Notes under the pieces: generated by a model
Told to the model about the DNA's origin: nothing
What the model saw: only the letters and a program-made list of their open reading frames with translations
Database searches by the model: none
Program-made: the position numbers and the translations under genes
Source of the DNA: Lithobates sylvaticus
Taxonomy: Eukaryota > Chordata > Amphibia > Anura > Ranidae
Length of the DNA stretch: 64,000 bases
Reading direction: 5' to 3'
Assembly: GCA_028564925.1 (NCBI GenBank)
Contig: CM053026.1
Span: 605,199,616 to 605,263,615 of the forward strand
In this document: positions 22,935 to 35,880 of the stretch, piece by piece
Numbering within the stretch: the first letter of the stretch is position 1
Layout: every line of letters starts with the position of its first letter

Positions 22935-24115
22935 GGGGTAATTGGGTCCCATTGAAGAAGTCTTTGGGGGGAGACTTCTGCAATACTCAGAAATCTGGCA
23001 AGAGGAAATTCAGGACAGATGGGCCATCTCCACGGTGTCCCTAGGGTACAAACGAGAATTTTGGGAGTTTCAACCGTCTCTTTTTCTGAGGTCAAGCGTT
23101 CCCAAAGATCCAGGGAAAAGGCAATCTATGTTGTGGGCACTAGACCGATTACTGGCTCAGGGGTTGATCATACAAATCCCCATAGAAGAGCAAGGTTTGG
23201 TGTTTTATTCAAGCCTCATTACGGTACCAAAACTGAATGGAGATGTCAGACCCATTCTAGATCTAAAGAATCTAAATCAGTTCCTGAAGATCCGCTCCTT
23301 TCGCATGGAGTCGGTCAGTGGTGTCTATCCTACTAGGAGGAGAACTTCTGGCGTCTATCGACATCATGGATGCATATCTGCATGTCCCTATATTTCCTGC
23401 TCACCAAAGGTTTCTGCAGTTTGAGGTAGAACACCAGCATTTGCAGTTTGTAGCCTTGCCCTTCGGGCTGGCTACAGCACTCCGGGTGTTTGCAAAAGTT
23501 TTTGCCCAACTTTAGCCAGGTTAAGGGCACAGAGCATAACAGTCTTGGCATACTTAGACGATATATTATTAATAGACCAGTTGTGGCTCGTTTGGAGCAA
23601 AGCATGCGCATTACAACCAGTTATCTGGAAAGTCTGGGTTGGGTTCTCAACCTAGATAAGTCTTCCTTCAAACCGCTAAAAAGGCTGGAGTACTTGGGTC
23701 TGATATTGGACACTGCCTGAGGCAAGAACACCTTTTTCTGGGCTAAGATCAACTCCATAAGAGAGCTGGTGCGGATGGTCAGGTCCAAAGCAGATCCCTC
23801 CATTCGCCTTTGCATGAGGTTGTTAGGAAAGATGGTGGCTTCATTCGAAGCAGTTCCCTATGCCCATTTGAGACTGTTGCAAAACAGTATTCTGTCTGCT
23901 TGGAACAAAGCGATTCAAGCTTTAGACTTGCCAATGCGGCTGTCCCCAAGGGTGTCCCAAAGCCTCAGTTGGTGGTTACTAACCCAGAATCTGCTGAAAG
24001 GAAGATCCTTCAGACCAATAAGGGATGCAGCTGGTCGGGCGCAGAACCCTGCTGGCTGTCAGATATCGGGGGGGGGGGGGTGGTCCTTTCGCAGCATGTT
24101 ACAGAGGGGCAGCCT
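22935..24115 (+). mobile_element. DIRS-like retrotransposon fossil, RT/RNase H portion
   Basis: Translated blocks include VRPILDLKNLNQFLKIRSFR, ASIDIMDAYLHVPIFPAHQR and FVALPFGLAT, which are reverse transcriptase motifs typical of DIRS elements. RNase H-like sequence follows (KPLKRLEYLGLILDTA, SWWLLTQNLL). The copy is broken in several places (about five) and lacks gag, tyrosine recombinase and terminal repeats here. It looks moderately old. Confidence 0.85.
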
Positions 24116-25169
24116 TGAATTTGGGCTTACCAGTTACCTCCTCGTGGCTTGTCGATGAATGTCTAGGGGTTCCCAGGGTTAGTACCCAACAACTTTGGAT
24201 GCTGACACATAAAAAGTCCTTTTGAAGGTTTTTATTTCTGCAGTGGTAACATCCAACATAACACAGTCTCGAATAGGAATAGAGGGCAAGGGTGAAGAAA
24301 CTCAGGCACCTTGAACTGCTGACATACACCAGAATGTCTCTAATCCACCCAGAGTGTAGCCACTCGCAGCTGGGTACTTCAACGTCAGATATGCCTCTAG
24401 CCAAAGGTATAGCAGCTGACAATGTGATCCGGAAACTTGCAAAAGTCTCTGATACAAATTGAACTTGCTACTGAAGGTGAAAAGGAACCTTTCCCACAGT
24501 ACCTGGAACTTTCTCTGTCTCCTTGGCAGTACTGTGGAAATTTGGATTCTGTGTCCATGCAACTCAGCTTCCAGGCTCTTACTGAGATGCCAGCTTGTTG
24601 GCCCTCCTCCAAAGAGTCCTCCCCCGGTCGCTTAAACGAGCTGTGGTGCCCCTCCAATACTGAGAGCACACCAGGATGCCTTGAATCCTCCTTCAGTTAC
24701 TGGGCCTCAGGCTAACCGGCTCCAAGACTCGGGGACAACGGATCCCCGCCCCAGACCAAGCGGATCTATGGGGCTAGTCATAGACTGACACCATGTTTGC
24801 GGGACGGCAAATGCTCCTAGGCCCCGGGACCCCTTGCGGGGCTACCCCGGTCCAGTACCAGGAAGCAGGACTGTGGCCAAACCCCGAACACGTGACTTCA
24901 GCACCTTAAGTACCCTTCCCCAGACTACACAGTGGGGCCAGACGCACCTACTGATTGGCTCCGGGGAAGACTGATACCTAAGACGTCCAACAAAGCCTGG
25001 TTCTAAACCTGTCATGGGCACTTCACTGCACCCGTGACCAGGCAGAACCCTAGTGCAGCCCAGCTAAACTGATGCCAAAGTTAACCTGTACAATTAACCC
25101 TCAGAACCCCATTACTGTTCTGAGGGAAAAAACGAAATTTCCACATATAGCGCACACTTGTTAAAGTGT
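24116..25169. other. Unclassified repeat-like sequence
   Basis: GC-balanced sequence without coding signal. It includes CCCCGGGACCCCTTGCGGGG near 24825 and CCAGGCAGAACCCTAGTGCA near 25040. It could be a repeat terminus or leader, but I cannot assign it. Confidence 0.35.
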
Positions 25170-26639
25170 GCACGCTACACAAGTAAACGCACAACCCAGA
25201 TCTGGCTGGTTCTACTCTCTGATCTCACTTACCGTTCCGTTTACCATACTGAGTTTAGGAAGATAAGCCTGCCAGTCTGTGAGTAAAATCAGCACACATA
25301 CACTTGCTAGGCACACAGTTAACCCATTATTTGCCCTCCTGATCACCCCTGTCACCCATCCAGTATAATTCGTACAGCGACGGTGTACAGTATAATCAGT
25401 GATCACTGTATTAGTGTCGCTAGGGACATCAGTTATTGGCCCTCCCAGCAAGTGTCAGTTAGTGCAAGTCCCTTATTGCCCACCATATTATCAAAGTCAC
25501 ACTATAATTTGCTGATCACCGCCATTACTAGTATAGTGTCTGTCTGGGTCAGTATCCTGTCATGGTCAGAACTATACTAGTGCCCCCAAAAATGCAATGT
25601 TAACAGGATTAGCCCCAATCACTGCCAGTACTTGCGTTTAGCGCCAGCCCCCCCCCCCCCCCCCCCAACAAGTACAGTGTCAGCATAATTTTTGTGATCA
25701 CTGCTACCTCTGATACATCGTCCACAAAACCGCAGTGAGATCAAGTTAGTTAGTGCCCAAAATGTCTAAAGAAAAAAAGGTACACTAGTAAGGAGGCGTG
25801 CAGGATTCTAAGCATGACAGATGAGAGCGATGAGGAGGCCTCACTGTCAGAATCAGGCGCAGATTATGAACCTGTAGAAAGCAGCGGCACCCTGACAGCT
25901 AGCTTGGACATTATTGAAGAGGTTGCTGCAAAAATCGTGTGTACTCAACCCCATGTTGCTAAAGTCCTAGAAATACTTGATTATACTTTTTAGTGACCTG
26001 GCAAACACCAGCAGCGTAGTACATCCTGGCCTTTTAGACGCCAGCACTGCAATATTTCATGGTGAAGTGGAGAGCACCAGCAGTGCAGTACAAGCTGGTG
26101 GGGTGGTTAGTAGTGTAATGCAACTGCAGGCACCAGGAATTTCGAGCACAGGTCCATAGAGCCTATAGTAGCCTTCTAGAGGTGCTTGCAAACCCTTATT
26201 AACCACTTCAGCCCCGGACCATTTGGCAGCCAAAGGACCAGAGGTCTTTTTTTTCAATTTCGCACTGCACTACTTTAACTGGTAATTGCGCGGTCATGCA
26301 ATTTTGTAACCAAACGAAATTTGCGTCCTTTTCTTCCCACAAATAGAGCTTTCTTTTGATGGTATTTGATTGCCTCTGTGATTTTTATTTTTTGAGATAT
26401 AAACGGAAAAAGAGCGAAAATTTTGAAAAAAAAAAAGAGATTTTCTACTTTTTGTTATAAAAAAAAATCTAATAAACTCAATTTTAGTCAAACATTTGGG
26501 CCAAAATGTATTCAGCCACATGTCTTTAGTAAAAAAAATGCCAATAAGCGTATATTTATTGGTTTGCGCAAAAGTTATAGCGTCTACAAACTAGAGTACA
26601 TTTTCTGGAATTTACACCGCTTTTAATTTATGACTGCCT

Positions 26640-27760
26640 ATTTCATTTCTTGAGGTGCTAAAATGGCAGAGAAGTACAAAACCCCCCCAAATGACCCCAT
26701 TTTGGAAAGTAGACACCCCAAGCTATTTGCTGAGAGGCATGTTGAGCCCATTGAATATTTTTTTTTTTTAGTCCCAAGTGATTGAATAAAGACAAAAATA
26801 AAAAAGATTTTTTTTTTTTTTTCAAAAAGTTGTCACTAAATGATATATTGCTCACACATGCCATAGTTATATGTGGAATTGCACCCCAAAATACATTTTG
26901 CTGCTTCTCCTGAGTATGGGGATACCACATGTGTGGGACTTTTTGGGAGCCTAGCCGCGTACGGGGCCCCGAAACCCAAGCACCGCCTTCAGGATTTCTA
27001 AGGGTGCAAATTTTTGATTTCACTCCTCACTACCTATCACCGTTTCGAAGGCCATAAAATGCCAAAATAGCACAAAACCCCCCCAAATGACCCCATTTTG
27101 GAAAGTAGACACCCCAAGCTATTTGTTGAGAGGCATGGTGAGTATTTTACAGCTCTCATTTGTTTTTGAAAATGAAGAAAGTAAAGAAAAAAAAATTTTT
27201 TTTTTCTTTTTTCAATTTTCAAAACTTTGTGACAAAAAGCGACATCTGCAAAATACTCACAATACCTCTCAGCAAATAGCTTGGGGTGTCTACTTTCCAA
27301 AATGGGGTCATTTTGGGGGGTTTTATGCCATCTGGGCATTCCATGGCCTCCGAAACTGTGATTGGCAGTGAGAAGTGAAATAAAAAAATTACACCCTTAG
27401 AAAGCCTGAAGGCGGTGATTGGTTTTTGGGGTTCCGTACGCAGCTAGGCTCCCAAAAAGTCCCACACATGTGGTATCCCCGTACTCAGGAGAAGCAACAG
27501 AATGTATTTTGGGGTGTATTTCCACATATGCCCATGACATGTTTGAGCAATATATCATTTAGTGACAACTTTTTGTAAAAAAAATATATATATATTTTTT
27601 TTTTTTTCATTATTCAATCTCTTGGGACAAAAAAAAAAAATATTTAATGGGCTCAACATTGCTCTCATCAAATAGCTTGGGGTGTCTACTTTCCAAAATG
27701 GGGTCATTTGGGGGGGGTTTGAACTGTCCTGGCATTTTATGCACAACATTTAGAAGCCTA
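26640..27760. repeat. Large imperfect palindrome inside TTAA element
   Basis: AAATGACCCCATTTTGGAAA and GTAGACACCCCAAGCTATTT appear near 26690 and 27080 and in inverse near 27280 and 27670. GGTATCCCCGTACTCAGGAG on the right arm mirrors CTCCTGAGTATGGGGATACC on the left. The centre is near 27200. The arms are roughly 500 bp, with secondary internal copies. Confidence 0.85.
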
Positions 27761-28849
27761 TGTCACACGTCACCCACTCTTCTAACCACTTGTAGACAAA
27801 GCCCTTTCTGACACTTTTTGTTTACATGAAAACATATTTTTTTTTTGCAAGAAAATTACGTTGAACCCCCAAACACTATATATAATGTTAAAGCAAAGGC
27901 CCTACAGATTAAAATGGTGGGTGTTGCATTTTTTTTTTCCACACAGTATTTGCGCAGCGATTTTTCAAACGCATTTTTTGTGGAAAAAATACACTTTTTT
28001 TTATTTTAATGCACTAAAACACACTATATTGCTCAAATTTTTGATGAAATAAAAAATATGATCTTAGGCCGAGTACATGGATACCAAACACGACATGCTT
28101 TAAAATTGCGCACAAACACGCAGTGGCGACAAACTACATACATTTTTAAAAGCCTTTAAAAGCCTTTACATGATACCACATTAGATTCACGGAGGAGGTC
28201 TACTGCTAAAATTACTGCCCTCGATCTGACCTTCGCGGTGATACCTCACATGCATGGTGCAATTGCTGTTTACATATGACGCCAGACCAACGCTTGTGTA
28301 CGCCTTTGCGCAAGAGAAGGGGGGGCAGGGGTGCTTTTTTTTTTTTTTTTGTTTTTTTTTTTTATTTATTTAGCTTTTTTATTTTATTTTTAAACTGTTC
28401 CTTCCATTTTTTTTCTTTGTTATGATTTTTATTGTTATCTCAGGGAATGTAAATATCCCCTATGATAGCAATAGGCAGTGACAGGTACTCTTTTTTTGAA
28501 AAAATTGGGGTCTATTAGACCCTAGATCTTTCCTCTGCCCTCAAAGCATCTGACCACACCAAGATTGGTGTGATAAAATGCTTTCCCAATTTCCCAATGG
28601 CGCGGTTTATATCCGGGAGGGGGGACATTCCCTCCCACTGCTTGTAAAAGCAGTCTAGAGGCTAATTACCCGCTAGAATTGCTTTTACATGAAAGCCGAT
28701 CACTGGCTGAAAAGAATGATACCAAGATGATACCTAAACCTGCAGGCATCATTCTGGTATAACCATTCAAAGTCCAGCAACATACTGGACATATATTGTA
28801 ATCTTTTTTTTTTCATGCAGCCTCTTGGCTGAACGAAAAAAAGAGATTG

Positions 28850-29010
28850 ATTGGTGGGTATGCCCACCATTAGAATACCTCCCTTCATCCACCCACTTCT
28901 AATGATGGGCATACATGCACCATTTATATATGCCGATGCATGGGGGCATCCTCCCGCAAAAGTTATGCCGTGTACACACGGTCGGAATTTCGACCGTATG
29001 TACGTGGCAT
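28850..29010. mobile_element. Small MITE-like hairpin
   Basis: ACACACGGTCGGAATTTCGACCG at 28975-28997 is an inverted motif also seen as GATCGGAAATT near 61840. Flanks include repeated ATGCCCACCATTAG and its inverse CTAATGATGGGCAT. Confidence 0.5.
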
Positions 29011-29929
29011 TAGGAGCCAATCGCTCCTCCCCCCCCCTGCTGCCCCCATGCTTCGGCATATATGCTCTTTTTTTTAACTGTGGTGGTGAAATCACCTCCT
29101 ACAGCGTTGGAGTCGCGGCTTTATGTATCGTGGGAGCAAACGCTGTTGCTGTCAAGATAAATAAATCCGCGTTGCAACTGAATGGCGCACCTGAAAACAA
29201 AAAAATGCTCAACACTAAAACACAGTAAACAAAATTACATACCTGAAAAGCAAGCATGATAAAACATGATAAAACATAATAAAACATTGCAGAATAGAAT
29301 GGAGTAAAAAAAGAGCAACAATAGAGAGAGAATAGAGTGAGAGAGAGAACAATAAAACGACAACTATTTTATTTTTTTTTTATTTTTTTGAGATTCACAG
29401 GTAAAAAAGCTCCTGACTGAAGCGACTGAATCAAAACGCTACCACAAAAAAAAACTGTTAGCGATCGCAGGGATCAGGCCTGACTCTGCGAACGCTGCAG
29501 TTATGTGTGCTTAGTGTTTTGTAAGTGACAGTGATCGATCGATACTGCACTTGGGTGGGCTGGGCTGGGCGGAGGGGGAAAACGCAGGTGCTAGCAGGTA
29601 TCTGGGCTGATCCCGCTAACAATGCGTTTTTTTTTGGAACCCTAAACTGCTGGGACGCTAGTATAGATCTGATCAGATCAGATATTGATCTGTTCAGATA
29701 CTGTGCCACTAAGGGAGGTGTATGCTTTGTGCGTGGGTGTTTGCGGTACTGGCACTAACCTGGGGCGACGCAGACCTTATTTGACCCTAAAACCTAATTG
29801 ATATCACCCGCCGGGCGATCAGGGGGTTAAACCGTTATTGGGTAATAAATGGCGGGTGCCCTGACAGTATAAAAAACAAGCTAACTAACCAGCGTCACCC
29901 GTAACAGTAATACAAAAAAAAACTGGTTA

Positions 29930-30720
29930 CCTAGCGACACTAATGCAGCGATCAGAAAAACGATCGCTTAGTGACACTGGCAAAAGGGGGTGAAAGGGTT
30001 AACTAGGGGCAATCAGGGGGTTAAACCTTTATTAGGTAATATATGGGGGTACCTGACGCTATATAAAAACCTGACGGGGAACCTAAATAACGAAATAACT
30101 AACTGGCTAACCAGCGTCACCAGTGACAGTTATACAGTGATCACTGGTGAAAGGGTTAACTCTAGGGGCAATCAGGGGGTTAAAACCTTTATTTAGGTTG
30201 TAATATGGGGGGTACCTGACCTATAAACCTATTTATGAACCTATATAAACATGGCGGTTACCTAAAAAAAAAAAATGGTTAACTAGCGACACTAATGCAG
30301 CGATCAGAAAAAAACGATCGCTTAGTGACACTGGCAAAAGGGGGTGACAGGGTTAACTAGGGGCAATCAGGGGTTAAAACCTTTATTAGGTAATATATGG
30401 GGGTACCTGGCGCTATATAAAAACCTGACGGGGAACCTAAATAACGAAATAACTAACTGGCTAACCAGCGTCACCAGTGACAGTTATACAGTGATCACTG
30501 GTGAAAGGGTTAACTCTAGGGGCAATCAGGGGGTTAAAACCTTTATTTAGGTTGTAATATGGGGGTACCTGACCTATAAACCTATTTATGAACCTATATA
30601 AACATGGCGGTTACCTAAAAAAAAAAAAATGGTTACCTAGCGACAGCAGTGACACTAATACAGCGATCAGAAAAACGATCGCTTAGTGACACTGGCAAAA
30701 GGGGGGGTGAAAGGGTTACC
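29930..30720. repeat. Tandem duplication, period about 354 bp
   Basis: The block with CTAACCAGCGTCACCAGTGA and CAGTTATACAGTGATCACTG occurs at about 30100 and again at about 30460. GCAGCGATCAGAAAAACGAT recurs at about 29945, 30297 and 30660. The sequence is non-coding and rich in GTGATCACTG palindromes. Confidence 0.9.
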
Positions 30721-31471
30721 TGGGGGGCAATCAAGGGGTTAAACCTTTATTAGGGGGGGGTAGGGGGCTACCTTGGACCTAAAACTAACTGCCCTGACAG
30801 TTATTACAGTCACACTGACACTAAATGCAGTGATCAGTAAATAAATGATCACTGCAATTAGTGACACTGTGACTGGGGGGGGAGGGGGTGATCTGGGGGG
30901 TGATCAGGGGGTGACAGGGGGGTGGAATATGTGCCTAACTGTACTGGTGTCAGTGTAGTGTTGTGCACTAACCTGTACATGTTCGCCGCTCGGCGTCTCC
31001 GGTCACATAGACCGGCGCACCGAGCGTGACATCACTTCCGCCTTCCTGTCTATACAATAGACAGGAAGGGGAAGTTTCTCATTGGCCAGGAGCGATCGCG
31101 AGGGGGTGGCCAGAAACCACTGGCCGTCCCCTCGTCCCGGATCGCTCCTGAAGCGATCCCGACCGTCCCCGCCGGCGGAGGGGGGTCCGATCGGACCCCC
31201 CAACCGCCGGAAGAATGTCACGTACAGGTACGTGATTCTGCCTGTACGTGCCATTCTGCCGACGTAAATATACAGGGGGCGGTCGGGAAGTGGTTAACTG
31301 CCCCCAGATTCAGCAGCACCCGTTATCCCCCCACTCACAGTCCAGCCCGGGGTTCAGGTGGTGTTTATGCCCTACAGTACACTAACCCTAACCCAAATTC
31401 ATAGCTTACCAGGCCTTTCAAGTGTAAACCATCACGGTTTCTGAATGTAAAACATTTTTTGGACCTAACCC

Positions 31472-32757
31472 TTAAAGGAGATGTAAAGGCAGGTTTTTTT
31501 TTTTGTATCTTAATGCATCCTACGCATTAAGATAAAAAAACTTTTGTGTGTAGCAGCTAGGGGTGCAACGGATCGTTGCCGATCCGTGATCCGAACGGGT
31601 CAGCCCGTTCGGATCGGCACACCCCGCGATCCGCGGAGCGCTCCGCGGCCTCGGCCTTAGGAAAGGCCGCGGCTTCGGCCTAGCTCCGGAGCGGCGGCGG
31701 TCATCTTGGTACACCCGGAGGCCTTAGGAAAGGCCGCGGCTTCGGAGCGGCGGCCATCTTGGTACACCCGGCCACTGTTTACAATGTGATCGCTCCGTCA
31801 AATGACGGAGCGATCACTTGTAAACATACCCTGCATTACCCAGCCAATATCCTGCATTACCCTGCATATACTCTGCATTACCCAGCCAATACTCTGCGAT
31901 ACCCAGCCAATACTCTGCGATACCCAGCCAATACTCTGCGATACCCAGCCAATACTCTGCGATACCCTGCCAATACTTTGCGATACCCAGCCAATACTCT
32001 GCGATACCCTGCCAATACTCTGCGATACCCTGCCAATACTCTGCGATACCCTGCCAATATTACAGTGGGGGAGAGGATGTGGATATTACAGTGGGGGAGA
32101 GGATGTGGATATTACAGTGGGGGAGATGACGTGGATATTACAGTGGAGGAGAGGATGTGGATATTACAGTGGGGGAGCTGGCGTGGATATTACAGTGGGG
32201 GAGATGACGTGGATATTACAGTGGGGGAGATGACGTGGATATTACAGTGGGGACTATATGGTGGCGGAATTTTCACAGGTTTTTGCAAATTCAATTATTA
32301 TTTGCTGATCCGAAAAATGATCCGATCCGTGACTCCTGATCCGAGGATCGATCCGATCCGTGAGTTTTTTGATCCGTTGCACCCCTAGTAGCAGCCACCA
32401 CCCCCTAATTACTTACCCGAGCCCCATCTCTCTCCAGCGATGTCCACGAATGTCTAAGCCATCCGGAACACTCCTCCTGATTAGCTGAGACACAGCAGCG
32501 GAGCCATTGGCTCCCGGGGCTGTCAATCAAAGTCAGTCAGCCAATCAGGGGAGATAGGAGGTTGCCGAGCTCTGTGTTTGAATGGACACACAGAGCTGTG
32601 ACTCTGCTCCAGTGCCCCCATAGGAAGCTGCTGACTCTGGGGCGCTTGATAGGAGGGAGGGGCTAGCAGCAAAGAGGGACCCAAGAAGAGGAGGATCCAG
32701 GCTGCTGTGTGCAAAAACAACTGCACAGAGGAGGCAAGTATAACATGTTTGTTATTA
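31472..32757. mobile_element. TTAAAGGAG-type MITE, interrupted by hAT
   Basis: The left end TTAAAGGAGATGTAAAGGCA abuts piggyBac piece two. The interior right of the nested hAT (CACCCCCTAATTACTTACC, CCAATCAGGGGAGATAGG, GGAGGCAAGTATAACATG) is typical of the frog family with this start. The right terminus is not clear and is placed where piggyBac coding resumes. Confidence 0.6.
31558..32387. mobile_element. hAT-type element with two tandem arrays
   Basis: The ends are TAGGGGTGCAACGGATC and GATCCGTTGCACCCCTA. A perfect 8-bp duplication, GTAGCAGC, flanks it (31550-31557 and 32388-32395). Array one (31830-32058) has 21-bp units such as CCAATACTCTGCGATACCCAG split at the unit edge. Array two (32058-32252) has 24-bp units with GATATTACAGTGGGGGAGA. 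Open frames over the arrays are artefacts. Confidence 0.92.
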
Positions 32758-33600
32758 AAAACAATCACAACATGGGCATTACAAAAAAGAATGAATTCCA
32801 GTCATACTGTATTGGTCCCAGTTCATCATATGCCTGTTCTCTGCTACAATGGCCTGGAAAAGATATGCAATAATAACGCATTTCAGTGACAATACCCTCT
32901 GGCGTCCCCATGGTGACCCTGACTATGATCATCTCCCAAAAATTTGGCCCTCATAAATTACCTGTCCCAGAAATTTGTCGATGTGTATACACCAACAAAA
33001 CATCATAGGCTATACATACCACTTTAGAATTTATGAGGAAAAAAAGTGTCAAGTGGAGCCCCCTCAGATGCCCAGACTACATGGGCAGCAGCGGTAAGGT
33101 AGTGACTTGTTGTCACCCTTGTTTTGCAGAGGGTACCATTTGTACCTTGACAACTTTTATGCAAGTATGCTACTTTTTAGATGTTTGTAACTTCAAAAAA
33201 AGTGGCTGCTGTGGCACTATGTGAACTAATCACAGGTGCAATCCCCACCAGCTCATTAACACCCAACTTAGAAAGGGGGAGAAAGCCTGCTTGCGGAATG
33301 AAGAACTACTAGCAGTAAAATGAAAGAATAAATATGATGTATTTATCCTGTCTTCCATTCACCCAGACACGATGGTCCAAATTAACATGGCGCCTGGAGT
33401 CGTTAAAAAGCCTTTCTGTGTCCGCGACTATAATTTAAATATAGGAAGTGTAGACTTCAACGATCAGATGTTGAATTTGTATTTAACCTCCCACAGAGCT
33501 AGACACTGGCACAAAAAAGTGTCTATATATTTATTTCAATTGGCACTATACAGATGTCCTCCAACCTACCCCCCAAAAAAAATGTTATGTCTGTGGTAAA

Positions 33601-33762
33601 AGCGGAATAATGCGTGACACGCGTTTTTTTTATTTGTTTGTTCTTTTGTCACTCCAGTCATGACCAACCTGGCCAGAAGTAGTACAGCATTAATACTAGG
33701 GTACAGCATGGCACAGTATAGGGGTCCACACAATTCTGCACAATAAAATGTTAAGTAGTCAG
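33601..33762. other. Short stretch after piggyBac coding end
   Basis: It contains GTGACACGCG and a T-run. It is possibly piggyBac 3' non-coding sequence, but no clear terminal repeat was found. Confidence 0.35.
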
Positions 33763-34398
<636 letters not shown>

Positions 34399-34399
34399 A

Positions 34400-35880
34400 G
34401 GGACTGATATTTCACCCTGCTTTACCATCTCCTGGCTTTGACGGCCTGGCTATTGAAAGGCAGGTGCTGATAGACCGGGGGTTGCTGGTTTCTGTGATTC
34501 TGACTATGTTGAAGGCGCGCAAGTCAACTTCACAGAGGATTTATCATGGCACCTGGAAGGCTTACATCTCTTTGTGCGAGGCTGTGGGGTGGCATCCACG
34601 CTCCTATTCGGTATCTAAGATCCTTGTGTTCCTGCAGCGTGAAGTTGATCAGAAGCTGGCTTTGAGCACTATCAAGGGGCAAATATCGGCGCTGGCTATC
34701 TTTTTTCAGCAGCCGTAGGCTGGGGTTTGGCACGTGGCTTCCCCGGTACGTTCGCCACTTTCTCTGTGGGATCTAAACCTGGTGCTCTCGGTACTTCAGA
34801 AGCCACTGTTGGAGAACATTAGGGAGAGCCCCTTACTCACACTCCCTCAGAAGGTTGTCTTTCTAGTGGCTATTACGTCTGCTCAGTGAGTTTCTGAGCT
34901 TGCGGCTTTGTCGTGAAAGCCTCCCTATTTGGTTCTTCACAAGGATAAGGCGGTGCTGCGTCTGCATCCCTCGTTTCTCCCTAAGGTGGTATCTGCCTTT
35001 CATCTAAACTAAGACATTGTCCTTTCTTCCTTGTGTCCACGACTTCCTCACCCCAAGGAGGTCGCCGTGCAGTATTTGGATGTGGTTCCGTCTCTCCGTG
35101 TGTATCTGTTGGTTACGGCTCCTTTCGGATTTGCGGTTTGTCAATGTGGATGGCCCGAGGAAGGGCCTGTCGGTCTCTTCAGCCACGATTTCTCATTGGA
35201 TCAGATAGACTATTGTCCAGGCTTATGCTATTAGGGGGTGGGTGTCCCCCTTTCCCATCACGGCGCATTCTGCCAGGGTGATTAGTGCTTCCTAGGCCTT
35301 CCGACATGAAGTGTCTGTTTCTCAAGTGTGTAAGGCGGCTACCTGGTTGTCCCTGCACACTTTCACCAAGTTTTACAGGATGGATGTTTGGGCATCTTCG
35401 GATGTGTGTTTCGGCCGCAAAGTTTTGCAGGTGGCTGTCTGAGGTTTTGGCTTCCCTTACGGGGGGTTCTGTTTGGGTGGAGGTTATTTTTACTTTTTTC
35501 TGTGTTCCCACCCCTCGTTGTGGCACTGCTTTGGGACATCCCTAAGGTCAAGAATGAAAGTGCTGTGTCCAGCAATGAACGAAAGAGAAAACAGGATTTT
35601 TTTCTACTCACTATAAAATCCCTTTCTCTGAGTTCATTGAAGGACACAGCACCCACCCCTCCTGTTTGTGTTTGTACTGCTTTGTAACGAACTGAGCAGA
35701 GTGGGGGGTTACTATCAGTAAGGACCACCCCTAGGCGGTGCTGTGTTTTTTTTTTTTTTTTCCATCTAGTCCTACTCCTGAAGGTGGTGATATAACCCTA
35801 AGGTTAAGAATGAAAGTGCTGTGTCCGTCAATGAACTCAGAGAAAGGAATTTTATGGTGAGTAGAAAAAAAAATCCAGTT
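34400..35880 (+). mobile_element. DIRS-like retrotransposon fossil, tyrosine recombinase and 3' end
   Basis: Blocks SQRIYHGTWKAYISLCEAVG, WHPRSYSVSKILVFLQREVD and LALSTIKGQISALAIFFQQ match the N-terminal part of DIRS tyrosine recombinases. Later blocks such as DGPRKGL and KAATWLSLHTF-like sequence belong to the catalytic part. The 3' end carries an inverted pair (TTTCTCTGAGTTCATTGA near 35626 and its inverse near 35832) typical of DIRS termini. The copy is broken in several places and lacks gag and RT here. Confidence 0.8.

Larger units (their letters stand above)
26199..31297. mobile_element. TTAA-target element (copy 2), 5.1 kb, nested in piggyBac
   Basis: It starts TTAACCACTTCAGCCCCGGA and ends GGTCGGGAAGTGGTTAA. 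Removing it and one TTAA restores a continuous reading (NPY, then LPPDSAAPVI) of the interrupted piggyBac. The left part matches copies 1 and 3. Inside are a large palindrome (26640-27760), a stretch with a small MITE (28850-29010), direct duplications (29930-30720), and a GC-rich right end with GTCACGTACAGGTACGTGA. No transposase is seen, although this is the largest copy. It may be a composite of more than one insertion. Confidence 0.75.
25170..33600 (+). pseudogene. Broken piggyBac transposase, split by nested elements
   Basis: Three pieces of one piggyBac-type DDE/D transposase lie in order. Piece one (about 25170-26198) has a leader and then, from ATG 25761, blocks ILSMTDESDEEASLSESGAD and YEPVESSGT, an acidic N-terminus typical of the family. 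Piece two (31294-31471) reads PPDSAAPVIPPLTVQPGVQV. Piece three (about 32765-33600) reads MGITKKNEFQSY, HFSDNTLWRPHGDPDYDH, YTYHFRIYE, YHLYLDNFYASMLLF (second catalytic D), then HPDTMVQINMAPGVVKKPF and SVDFNDQMLNLYLTSHRARH (last D). The region around the first catalytic Asp (VDES) is missing between the blocks near 32960 and 33010. There are also frameshifts and stops, so it is a dead copy. The insertions are described separately. Confidence 0.85.

Noticed and set aside
31380-31395. Interstitial telomere repeat (CTAACCCTAACCC)
   Set aside because: Only two units, within decayed piggyBac sequence. This is expected by chance.
31759-32388. Open frames with RYPANTL and ITVGE repeats
   Set aside because: These come from the 21- and 24-bp arrays of a hAT element and have no relation to known proteins.
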